Source: Bacillota bacterium (lineage in GTDB: Bacteria; Bacillota; Clostridia; Christensenellales; Aristaeellaceae). Taken from it: a DNA stretch of 64,000 nucleotides. Shown here in pieces: positions 42,906 to 51,786 of this stretch. Where the stretch lies: positions 1 to 64,000 of the forward strand of contig JAEYPB010000082.1 of NCBI GenBank assembly GCA_023411175.1, in the 5' to 3' direction. The notes under the pieces are model-generated. The model saw only the letters and a program-made list of their open reading frames with translations. It made no database searches and had not been told where the DNA came from. Each line of letters starts with the position of its first letter. The first letter of the stretch is position 1. Made by a program: the position numbers and the translations under genes.

Positions 42906-44870
42906 TTATTTGCCGACGACCGCCTTGATCCGGCGCACGCCCGCGGAGGAGGATTCCTCCTTCAGGATCTTGAAGCCCTTGAGGTCGGCCACGTCGGAGG
43001 CGTGGGGGCCGCCGCAGATTTCCTTGCTGAAGGCGCCCATCGTGTACACCTTGACGCGCTCGCCGTACTTGGATTCGAACAGGCCGATCGCGCCCGCCGA
43101 CTTGGCCTCGTCCACGGTCATCTCCTCGCAGACCACCTTGCCGCCGGTCGCAATGAAGCCGTTGACCAACGCTTCGACCTGTTTGACCTCTTCCTCGGTC
43201 ATCTTCCTGGGGAAGGAGAAGTCAAAGCGCAGACGCTCGGCGGTGATGTTGGAGCCCTTCTGGGCCACTTCAGCGCCCAGCACGGTGCGCAGCGCCGCGT
43301 GCAGCAGGTGGGTCGCGGTGTGCAGCTTCGCGGTCTCCTCGGTGGAGTCTGCGAGGCCACCCTTGAAGCGCTGCTCCGCGCCGGCGTGGCTCTTCTCCTG
43401 GTGCTGGCGGAAGCGCTCCTCAAAGCCCTCCGCGTCCACCGCGAGGCCCTTCTCCTTCGCCATCTCGGTGGTGATCTCGATGGGGAAGCCGTAGGTGTCG
43501 TACAGCTTGAAGGCGGCGCGGCCATCGATTCGCCCGTATTGGGCGCGCAGCTTCGCAGCGAGGGCCGCGTAATCCGCGCCGTCGGCGCGCAGCGCCTCGA
43601 TGACGGGCTGATTCTCCGGCGTCGGGCGCAGCTTCGAAGCCAGCGCCTCCGCGGCGGCCTTCGGGTCGGCGTTGAGGGCGGCCTCAAACGCCTCGACGGC
43701 GGCGGTCACGCGACCGATCTCGGAAATGACCTTGTCGAACTCGCGCATGCCCTGCTTGAGCGTCCGCTGGAAGCGGTCTTCCTCCAGGTTGAACTGCTCG
43801 AGGATGTGGGCGTGGTTGCGCTCAAGCTCGGGATATACGGAAGAATACTGGCCCACGATGACCTCGGCAATCGTCGCCGTCGAGCCGGTGGGGAGGCCGA
43901 TGTTCATGCCGTGGCGCACCGCGCGGCGGATCAGGCGGCGCAGCACGTAGCCCTGGTCTACGTTCGAAGGCGTGACGCCCCGGTCGTCGCCGATGATGAA
44001 GGTGGCGGTGCGCACGTGGTCAGCGATGATGCGCATCGAGCGGGTGGTGTCCTCGTCCGTCCCGTACGCCTTGCCGGACAGCTCCGCGATCTTGCCGAGG
44101 ATGCCGGTGAAGAGATCGGTCTCGTACACGCTCTTCGCGCCGGTCAAGACGCCGATGGTGCGCTCGAGGCCCATGCCGGTGTCCACGTTCTTTTGGGCGA
44201 GGGGCGCGTAGCTGCCGTCCGCCTGCTTATTGTACTGCATGAACACGTCGTTCCAGATTTCAAGGTACCGGCCGCAGTCGCAGGCGGGCGAACAGTCGGG
44301 GCCGCAGGGCTCCTTGTCGGTGATGATGAACATCTCGGAGTCCGGGCCGCAGGGGCCGGTGGTGCCGGCGGGGCCCCACCAGTTGTTCTTGCGGGGCAGG
44401 TAGAAGATGCGATCGGCGGACACGCCCTGCTCGCGCCAGATGCCGGCGGCTTCGTCGTCCCTCGGCACGCCATCGTCCCCGGCGAACACCGAGAAGGCCA
44501 GGCGGCTCGGGTCGAGACCCAGCCACTCGGGGCTGGTCAGGAATTCCCAGCTCCAGGAGATGGCCTCTTTTTTGAAGTAGTCGCCCAGCGACCAGTTGCC
44601 CAGCATTTCAAAAAACGTCAGGTGGCTGGAATCGCCCACGTCTTCGATGTCGCCGGTGCGGATGCACTTTTGCACGTCGGTCAGCCGCGTGCCCATCGGG
44701 TGCTTCGCGCCCAGAAGGTACGGAACCAGCGGATGCATGCCCGCGGTGGTGAACAAAACCGTCGGGTCGTTTTCGGGGATGACCGACGCCGACGGGATCA
44801 CCGCGTGGCCCTTGGATTCAAAGAACTTCAGGAACAGCGAGCGCAGCTCGGACGAGTGCGTAATGTTCAT
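42906..44870 (-). CDS. alaS: Alanine--tRNA ligase, short form
   Basis: A 654-residue class II synthetase. The catalytic core begins HSSELRSLFLKFFESKGH and includes FFEMLGNWSLGDYFK and GMGLERTIGVL. The editing domain has its zinc ligands in HTATHLLHAALR and the modified CGGPHASD (usually CGGTH). It ends at about the editing domain; the oligomerisation DHHA1/C-Ala part of standard AlaRS (~870-880 residues) is absent. A ~60-residue Ala-rich insertion at about 385-450 splits the anticodon-proximal part. It is probably a functional short AlaRS of a clostridial type; whether the genome also has a full one cannot be seen. Confidence 0.9.
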   Translation of the reverse strand: MNITHSSELRSLFLKFFESKGHAVIPSASVIPENDPTVLFTTAGMHPLVPYLLGAKHPMGTRLTDVQKCIRTGDIEDVGDSSHLTFFEMLGNWSLGDYFKKEAISWSWEFLTSPEWLGLDPSRLAFSVFAGDDGVPRDDEAAGIWREQGVSADRIFYLPRKNNWWGPAGTTGPCGPDSEMFIITDKEPCGPDCSPACDCGRYLEIWNDVFMQYNKQADGSYAPLAQKNVDTGMGLERTIGVLTGAKSVYETDLFTGILGKIAELSGKAYGTDEDTTRSMRIIADHVRTATFIIGDDRGVTPSNVDQGYVLRRLIRRAVRHGMNIGLPTGSTATIAEVIVGQYSSVYPELERNHAHILEQFNLEEDRFQRTLKQGMREFDKVISEIGRVTAAVEAFEAALNADPKAAAEALASKLRPTPENQPVIEALRADGADYAALAAKLRAQYGRIDGRAAFKLYDTYGFPIEITTEMAKEKGLAVDAEGFEERFRQHQEKSHAGAEQRFKGGLADSTEETAKLHTATHLLHAALRTVLGAEVAQKGSNITAERLRFDFSFPRKMTEEEVKQVEALVNGFIATGGKVVCEEMTVDEAKSAGAIGLFESKYGERVKVYTMGAFSKEICGGPHASDVADLKGFKILKEESSSAGVRRIKAVVGK

Positions 44871-44905
44871 TCATACCTTCCTCACCATTAAATTTTGCAC
44901 ATTTT

Positions 44906-44934
44906 ATTGTACCCTTGCGTCTGAAATCTGTCAA
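44906..44934 (-). promoter_or_regulatory. Promoter of alaS
   Basis: TTGACA (44934-44929, minus strand), 17-bp spacer, TACAAT (44911-44906). Confidence 0.85.
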
Positions 44935-45023
44935 ATTAAGTGTTCGTCAATCCCGCCGCGCTGTGCGCGCGGAGTTCTCCAGTCACGGCGCGCCGTGCTA
45001 TAATATCCGAAGGGGGTGCTTTC

Positions 45024-45662
45024 ATGGCTTTTGAGGAAATGGCCGCGTTCTTCGACGCGCGGGTGGACGGGTACGAGGCGCACATGCTGGAAAACGTCGC
45101 GGGCTCGGACAGGTTTTACGAGGAGACGGTCCGGGCGCTGCCTATCGCGCCGGGGATGCGGATTTTGGATCTCGGCTGCGGCACCGGGCTGGAGCTGGAC
45201 GCGCTCTATCGGCTCTGCCCGGACGCGCGGGTGACCGGCATCGACCTCTCCGGCGGCATGCTGGGCGCGCTCCGGCAGAAGTTCTTCGGCAAGGATCTGA
45301 CCCTCATCCAGGGCGACTACTTCTCCGTCCCCTTCCCCGGCCCCTTCGACGCGGCGGTGTCGGTGGAGACGATGCACCATTTTGAAGCGGACGCAAAACT
45401 GCGGCTCTATCAAAAAATCGCGCAGGCGCTTCGGCCGGGCGGCGTGTACGTGGAGACGGATTTTGTCGCCGCGGACGACGCGTTTGAGCGGGACTGCCTC
45501 GAAGGGATGCGCGCCGCCGTGCGGGACAAACCCGTCGGGTTCTACCACATCGACATCCCGATGACGGTCGGTCACCAGTTGGCGCTGTTCCGCGAAGCCT
45601 TCGGGCATGCGGAGCCGGTCTGGCACGAGGGTTCCACCGCCATCTTCCGGGCGCAGCGCTGA
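45024..45662 (+). CDS. Class I SAM-dependent methyltransferase
   Basis: A 212-residue methyltransferase. The SAM-binding loop is ILDLGCGTGLELD; motif II acid is in VTGIDLSGGML; and motif IV is FDAAVSVETMHHF. The fold is the usual Rossmann-like class I. The substrate is unknown. The start at 45024 is chosen for AGGGGG and for a TATAAT -10 at about 44998-45003, which lies inside the longer open frame. A bidirectional terminator follows. Confidence 0.85.
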   Translation: MAFEEMAAFFDARVDGYEAHMLENVAGSDRFYEETVRALPIAPGMRILDLGCGTGLELDALYRLCPDARVTGIDLSGGMLGALRQKFFGKDLTLIQGDYFSVPFPGPFDAAVSVETMHHFEADAKLRLYQKIAQALRPGGVYVETDFVAADDAFERDCLEGMRAAVRDKPVGFYHIDIPMTVGHQLALFREAFGHAEPVWHEGSTAIFRAQR

Positions 45663-45719
45663 GGAAAAGCGCGCGGAGCGCCCGCGGCGAACTGAATCCC
45701 CCCGTTTGCGGACCATTCA

Positions 45720-45760
45720 AAAAGCAGCCGCGGCGCGCTGAGCGGCCGAAGGCTGCTTTT
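45720..45760. terminator. Bidirectional terminator
   Basis: AAAAGCAGCC (45720-45729) pairs with GGCTGCTTTT (45751-45760), with A/T tails on both sides; it serves the convergent methyltransferase and cell-wall-protein genes. Confidence 0.75.
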
Positions 45761-45807
45761 CTTAATCTCAGAAACCGGATCTTACGGGAACCGGGCGGAC
45801 GGTTTTC

Positions 45808-46728
45808 CTAGTTGAAGTAATTGTAGACGCGGCGGATGTTGCGCTGGTGCGCGGAATTGGAATCGCCGCTGCCGTGGGTGGTGCTGCCGTACAGGTGCAG
45901 GCATATCTGTCCGTCAAAGCCGTTGGAATGGCTGATCTGGGCGCCGTGGGGCATGCCGTTGATGGCGCCCGCGATGTAGCGCCCCCGAACGATCAGAAGC
46001 ACCGCGCGGCTATCCCAGGACCAGGTGCCGCCGTACAGCTTCTTGAGCACCGCCGTGTCGGAGGCGTAGGCAGGTTCCACGTCGAAGTGGTTGCTGCCGC
46101 CCACGCGCCGGATGCGAAGCCGCCTGCCGGTGTTGAGATCCACGATGGTCGCCAGCGCGCCGTCAGGGTATACGCTCGCCATCGAATAGGCGGACCATCT
46201 CGTCATCGTGACCTTCGGGCGCTTGCTGCTCGAGGCAAAGAGTTTCTTCTGGGTAGCGACGGTCGCGGTGCCGGAGACGCTGAGCCCGGCCATCATCTGG
46301 AACTTGCGGATGGCGGAGGAGGTAGAACCGCTGTACCGGCCGTTGACCGAGCCGGAGGAGAGCATGCCACGCTTTGCCAGTTGTGCCTGAAGCTGCTTAA
46401 CGCGAGAGCCGCTGTTGCCGCTTCGCAGTGTCTTGTAACCGCTGGACTTCGCCTTGGTCGGCTTGGCCAGAGAGGCCTTGAGCATGTATCCCTTGACATT
46501 GCCCACCTTGACTTTGCACCACTTGCCTTTGACGGCGTAGACGGTGACCTTGCGGCCCTTGGTGACTTTCAGCGCTTTGGCGTTCTTCGCGATCTTGCTG
46601 TATATCTTGCAGGTTGACTTGGCCTGATAGGTTGCCGCGGCCTGCGCCGTGCCCTGCGTGACAAATACCGTAAGGATCAGGATGACGGCCGCGACCAGCG
46701 CCCGTTTGCCCCAAGCGGTTATGCTCAA
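45808..46728 (-). CDS. Secreted SH3/peptidoglycan-binding protein with CLH-type C-terminal domain
   Basis: A 306-residue exported protein. Residues 1-31 are a signal peptide. Residues ~34-90 form an SH3-like domain (TCKIYSKIAKNAKAL...GKWCKVKVG). Residues ~100-165 match the PG_binding_1 domain (GSRVKQLQAQLAKRGML ... AIRKFQMMAGL). The C-terminal ~135 residues carry a conserved block GFDGQICLHLYGSTTHG with Cys and two His, reminiscent of cysteine-dependent cell-wall enzymes such as L,D-transpeptidases, but I cannot assign it firmly. It probably acts on peptidoglycan. TTG start after AAGGAAG. Confidence 0.75.
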   Translation of the reverse strand: MSITAWGKRALVAAVILILTVFVTQGTAQAAATYQAKSTCKIYSKIAKNAKALKVTKGRKVTVYAVKGKWCKVKVGNVKGYMLKASLAKPTKAKSSGYKTLRSGNSGSRVKQLQAQLAKRGMLSSGSVNGRYSGSTSSAIRKFQMMAGLSVSGTATVATQKKLFASSSKRPKVTMTRWSAYSMASVYPDGALATIVDLNTGRRLRIRRVGGSNHFDVEPAYASDTAVLKKLYGGTWSWDSRAVLLIVRGRYIAGAINGMPHGAQISHSNGFDGQICLHLYGSTTHGSGDSNSAHQRNIRRVYNYFN

Positions 46729-46761
46729 GCGCGCACTTCCTTCCTGCTACAAATCGCCTCC

Positions 46762-46790
46762 ATTATATTGCATTTATATTACGAATTCAA
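46762..46790 (-). promoter_or_regulatory. Promoter of the peptidoglycan-binding protein gene
   Basis: TTGAAT (46790-46785, minus strand), 17-bp spacer, TATAAT (46767-46762). Confidence 0.7.
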
Positions 46791-46849
46791 GCCCAAATAA
46801 GAATTATTAACATCTGTGTCCAATATCTTGCGTGCAAACGCCGTCGAAG

Positions 46850-47320
46850 TCACCAGATGTTGTGGGGCATTCGTCGAAGCGCGTAGTATAATGGCAGGCC
46901 GAGGAGGTAGCATACGCCCAGCTGCCCCGCGCCCACCTCCAGCGCCGTCAGCCAGAAGGGCAGGTTGTACGAAAAGGCGAGCACCGCACCCACCACCAGG
47001 GCGTTGATGAGAACCGGCGGAAGCGCCGCGACAGCGGGCCTGTTCCGAAGGCGGCGGGTCAGGATTGCCGCGCCCAGCGTTGCGAGCGACCCGAACACCA
47101 CGTCCAGGAGGGTGACGGCGGGCGACATCAGATTGGCCACGACGCAGCCGACAAACAGCCCCGGAACCGCCGCGGGCGTCAGCATCGGCAGGAGCGTCAG
47201 CGCTTCCGCTACGCGAAATTGCAGCGGGCCGTAGCTGATGGGCGCGAGCAGCAGCGTGACCGCCGCGTACAGCGCGGCGACCACAGCCGCGCGCAGGATG
47301 AACCTGAGATCGATCTTCAT
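46850..47320 (-). CDS. queT: QueT-family transporter
   Basis: A 156-residue membrane protein of five to six helices. The block ISYGPLQFRVAEALTLLP and NLMSPAVTLLDVVFGS are diagnostic for QueT (COG4708), the ECF-type S component thought to import queuosine precursors such as preQ1. It lies downstream of asnS on the same strand, with a ~180-base gap that holds two hairpins (GGGGCGC/GCGCCCC and GGCCGC/GCGGCC). preQ1 riboswitches often precede queT, but I could not match this leader to one. GGAGGAGG precedes the ATG. Confidence 0.88.
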   Translation of the reverse strand: MKIDLRFILRAAVVAALYAAVTLLLAPISYGPLQFRVAEALTLLPMLTPAAVPGLFVGCVVANLMSPAVTLLDVVFGSLATLGAAILTRRLRNRPAVAALPPVLINALVVGAVLAFSYNLPFWLTALEVGAGQLGVCYLLGLPLYYALRRMPHNIW

Positions 47321-47503
47321 GGAATTTCCTCCTCCAAAAAATACAGGCCGCAATCCAGCGGCCCAAAGATTAAGGGGCGCATACGCGCCCCTTATGATTC
47401 ACGCCTTTCGGCGATAAAACCTGGTTTTGTTTTTTCCACCGGCTTCGCCGGCTTCAGACAGGAGGGCCTCGAACTGTCTTCTATGCGGTTTTCGGATCGC
47501 CCT

Positions 47504-48901
<1,398 letters not shown>

Positions 48902-48932
48902 GGAAAACACCCTTTCCGTCGATATAACACCC

Positions 48933-48961
48933 ATTATAGTACGGCGGCCGCCGAAAGTAAA
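48933..48961 (-). promoter_or_regulatory. Promoter of asnS
   Basis: TTTACT (48961-48956, minus strand), 17-bp spacer, TATAAT (48938-48933). Confidence 0.7.
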
Positions 48962-49055
48962 GGGAAAACAGGGCCTGAAAAACATGCGGTTTTTTAGGAT
49001 CCGCTCGTTGACAAGCCCCGGGCTTCTTTATAATTGTTCCCGGCGATCCCCGCCG

Positions 49056-49907
49056 CTAGACGAGCTCCAGCCGCCTCGCCGCTTCCTCCCAGCACACCTC
49101 GGGCGTTCCGGCCAGGTCCATCTCCTGAGCGATGCGGTCGGCGAGCTTGCGAAGGTCGTACGTCGCGTTGCCGCCGTGCTGGATCTGCCTGCGGACGGCC
49201 TTCGTCCACATCAGGCCCATCTCGCCCAGGCTGCTCTTGTCGAAGCGGTCCAGCTCTTCCCGGCTGTCGTAGGGCACGTTGAGCATGCGCGCCTGCCAGC
49301 GGCCGTCCTGATCGGTCAGCATCGCGAACTGCGCCTTGGTGAGGCCGGGGCTCATGGGCATGCCCAACGAGCCGGGGTTGATCAGCTGCTTGCCGAAGGC
49401 CTCGTAGCGGTACTGGATGTGGCAGTGCCCCACCAGCAGCACCGCTTCCTGCAGATTCTTCAAAAGCTTGTCCGCATCCCGCGTGCCGGGGTAGACCAGC
49501 TGGTTGATGGAATCCGGCGCGCCGTGACAGGCGAGGATGGGCGCGCATCCGGGGATTTCGATGCGCGCCTTGCGCGGCATCTCGTGCAGCATGCGAAAAT
49601 CCCCCGCCGTCAGGTGGCGGTATGTGTAGAGGAGCGAGCCGGTCTGGCTGGATACGCACCAGCCGTCGCCGTCGGGGTTCGCCTCATGGTCGAACAGGTA
49701 CTGTTCACGGTTCCCGTAGACCATGTGACAGGGCTTCCTCTGCGACATCTGCCGCAGGAGTTCCAGCGTCTCGTGGGGATCGGGGCAGTCGGATACGTAG
49801 TCGCCCAGGAGGATATACCCTTCTGCGCCGAGGTGGTCGGCAAAGGCGACACAGGCGCGAAACGCGGTCAGGTTGGCGTGGATATCCGAAAAAACGGCCA
49901 GCTTCAT
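49056..49907 (-). CDS. Metallophosphoesterase
   Basis: A 283-residue calcineurin-like phosphoesterase. Metal-binding motifs are the N-terminal FSDIHANLTAF (DxH), GDYVSD (GDxxxD), YGNRE in place of GNHE, LACHGAP and GHCHIQ (GHxH). Relatives are YfcE/MJ0936-like phosphodiesterases. GNR instead of GNH is a common variant in this group. The C-terminal ~60 residues are helical and unassigned. It stands directly upstream of asnS on the same strand with no clear terminator between them. Confidence 0.88.
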   Translation of the reverse strand: MKLAVFSDIHANLTAFRACVAFADHLGAEGYILLGDYVSDCPDPHETLELLRQMSQRKPCHMVYGNREQYLFDHEANPDGDGWCVSSQTGSLLYTYRHLTAGDFRMLHEMPRKARIEIPGCAPILACHGAPDSINQLVYPGTRDADKLLKNLQEAVLLVGHCHIQYRYEAFGKQLINPGSLGMPMSPGLTKAQFAMLTDQDGRWQARMLNVPYDSREELDRFDKSSLGEMGLMWTKAVRRQIQHGGNATYDLRKLADRIAQEMDLAGTPEVCWEEAARRLELV

Positions 49908-49929
49908 GGGGTTTCTTTCCTTTCAGCTT

Positions 49930-51786
49930 CTAAGGGTTCTCGATAACAAGGCAATGCTGCGCCGGCAGTTCCAGCGTCAGCTTGCCGCCGAGCCATTCGT
50001 GGTTGATCTCCACCCGGCGGGGCGCGCCGGCGCGGTTCAGGGCCGCGAGCACGGTTTCGTCCGGGGCTGGGTTTCCAAAGGCGTCCCGCCCGAGCGCGAT
50101 GCGGCGGACGACGACGGCCACGTCGTCACAGGCGGCGAAGAGCCGCATGTCGCCCGTCTTCATGGCGGGGCTTCCGTTTCTTCGGGCGATCGCGCGGGCA
50201 AAGTCGTCAACAAGCGCTTGGTCCTCCCGTCCCCAGGGGTATGTTCCACGGCAGAAGGGGTCCGACATGCCCTGAAGGCCCGCCTCATCGCCATAGTAGA
50301 GGCAGGGCATGCCCGGCAGCGCGCACAGAAACCGCCAAGCGGCGGTGAGCCTGCGCTTGCCCAGCGCGTACTGGGCGGCGGTGAGCTTCTTCGCGGAGCG
50401 CTTCTCCCGGGGCGGGCTCTGGTCGCCTGCGTCGGCGAGCGCGTTGACCGCGCGGGGCCGGTCATGGCTTCCGAGGATGTTCATCAGCGCGTAGAAGAAG
50501 CCCTTCGGATAGGCCTCCGCCAGGTGGTTGATCCTGCGGGCAAACTGCTTGGCGGAAAAGTCGCCGTTCATGAAGCCCAGAATTGCCTCGCGCAGCGGGT
50601 AGTTCATCACGCTGTCCAGCGTATCGCCCTCGCAATAGGTGCGGACCTCGCCGTAGGCCACCTTGTTGGACGCGTCCTCCCACACCTCGCCGATCAGTGC
50701 GGCGTCCGGATCGACGCCCTTGACGCGCCGGCGGAGCATGCGCAGAAAGGGCACGGGCAGCTCGTCCGCCACGTCCAGCCGCCAGCCGGAAGCGCCCGCG
50801 CGCAGCCAGTGGGCCGCCACGGCGTCCTCGTCCCGGATGATGAAGTCGAGATACCCATCGTCCATCTCCGAGACGTTCGGGAGCGTCCTTACGCCCCACC
50901 AGCAGTCGTACTCCTGGGGCCACTTCATGAAGGTGTACCAGGACACGTAGGGCGATTTTTTGCTCTGGCACGCGCCGGGGGCCGGGTACGCGCCGTCGAG
51001 GTTGAAGTACTTGCTGTAGGCGCCCGTATGCGAGAAAACGCCATCCAGCACGATGCGGATGCCCTGCGCCTTCGCGTCTTTGCAAAGGGCGCGGAAGGCT
51101 TCCTCATCGCCAAACGCCGGGTCGATTTCGTGGTAGTCCGAGGTGTCGTACTTGTGGTTGGACCGCGCCCTAAAGATCGGGTTAAAGTAGATCGCGCCGA
51201 CGCCGAGGCCCTTGAGGTAGGGAAGCTTCTGCCGGACGCCCTCCAAATCACCGCCGAAGAAGTCGTTTGCGGCGTTGTCGCCATTTTGGATAGCCTGCTC
51301 CGGCGGCTCGTACCAGTCCTCGTGCCAGTGCCCAAACTCGGGCGGCGTGCGCTCAAAAACCGGCCTTGACGCGTAGAAGCGGTCCACCATGATCTGGTAG
51401 ATCACCGTCTCGCGCATCCACGCGGGGGATTCGAAGGCCGGGTCGTACACCGTGATCTGGAACGAAGGCGGCTCGTACGCCCAGACGGCGCCTTCGCCGC
51501 CCAGGCAGTCGGGCGCGTTTCCGTAGAACGCGCGCGCGCCGTCCGCTTCACAGATGAAGTAATACCAAAGAAGGCCCGGCGTCTCCGGCAGGCGCCACCG
51601 GGCCTCAAAAAGCCCGGCGTCATTTTTCTCCATCGGCACGAGGACGGGCGCGCCATCCCACCAGAGCCGAAGTGTCACTTTCTTCGCGCCCTCCGCCCGG
51701 ATGCCGAGGGTCACCTGCTCCCCGGCGGCGAGGGCACCCGGCGGCGTCCGGAAGGCCGGATCCTGGGAATTGTGGTACAGCGTCAT
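49930..51786 (-). CDS. GH13 alpha-glucosidase/neopullulanase-like enzyme
   Basis: A 618-residue glycoside hydrolase. Residues ~1-115 form a beta-sandwich (CBM34-like) N-terminal domain. The TIM barrel carries region I (DGVFSHTG), region II with the nucleophile Asp (GWRLDVADE), region III with the acid/base Glu (IGEVWED) and region IV (LGSHDRPR). It likely cuts maltodextrin, pullulan or cyclodextrin in the cytoplasm. Its ATG overlaps the glgP stop codon as ATGA, so both are made together and act on the same alpha-glucan. Confidence 0.88.
   Translation of the reverse strand: MTLYHNSQDPAFRTPPGALAAGEQVTLGIRAEGAKKVTLRLWWDGAPVLVPMEKNDAGLFEARWRLPETPGLLWYYFICEADGARAFYGNAPDCLGGEGAVWAYEPPSFQITVYDPAFESPAWMRETVIYQIMVDRFYASRPVFERTPPEFGHWHEDWYEPPEQAIQNGDNAANDFFGGDLEGVRQKLPYLKGLGVGAIYFNPIFRARSNHKYDTSDYHEIDPAFGDEEAFRALCKDAKAQGIRIVLDGVFSHTGAYSKYFNLDGAYPAPGACQSKKSPYVSWYTFMKWPQEYDCWWGVRTLPNVSEMDDGYLDFIIRDEDAVAAHWLRAGASGWRLDVADELPVPFLRMLRRRVKGVDPDAALIGEVWEDASNKVAYGEVRTYCEGDTLDSVMNYPLREAILGFMNGDFSAKQFARRINHLAEAYPKGFFYALMNILGSHDRPRAVNALADAGDQSPPREKRSAKKLTAAQYALGKRRLTAAWRFLCALPGMPCLYYGDEAGLQGMSDPFCRGTYPWGREDQALVDDFARAIARRNGSPAMKTGDMRLFAACDDVAVVVRRIALGRDAFGNPAPDETVLAALNRAGAPRRVEINHEWLGGKLTLELPAQHCLVIENP

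Noticed and set aside
47321..47503. Looked for a preQ1 riboswitch upstream of queT
   Set aside because: Two simple hairpins occur, but they do not match the preQ1 classes as I remember them; queT may simply be cotranscribed with asnS.
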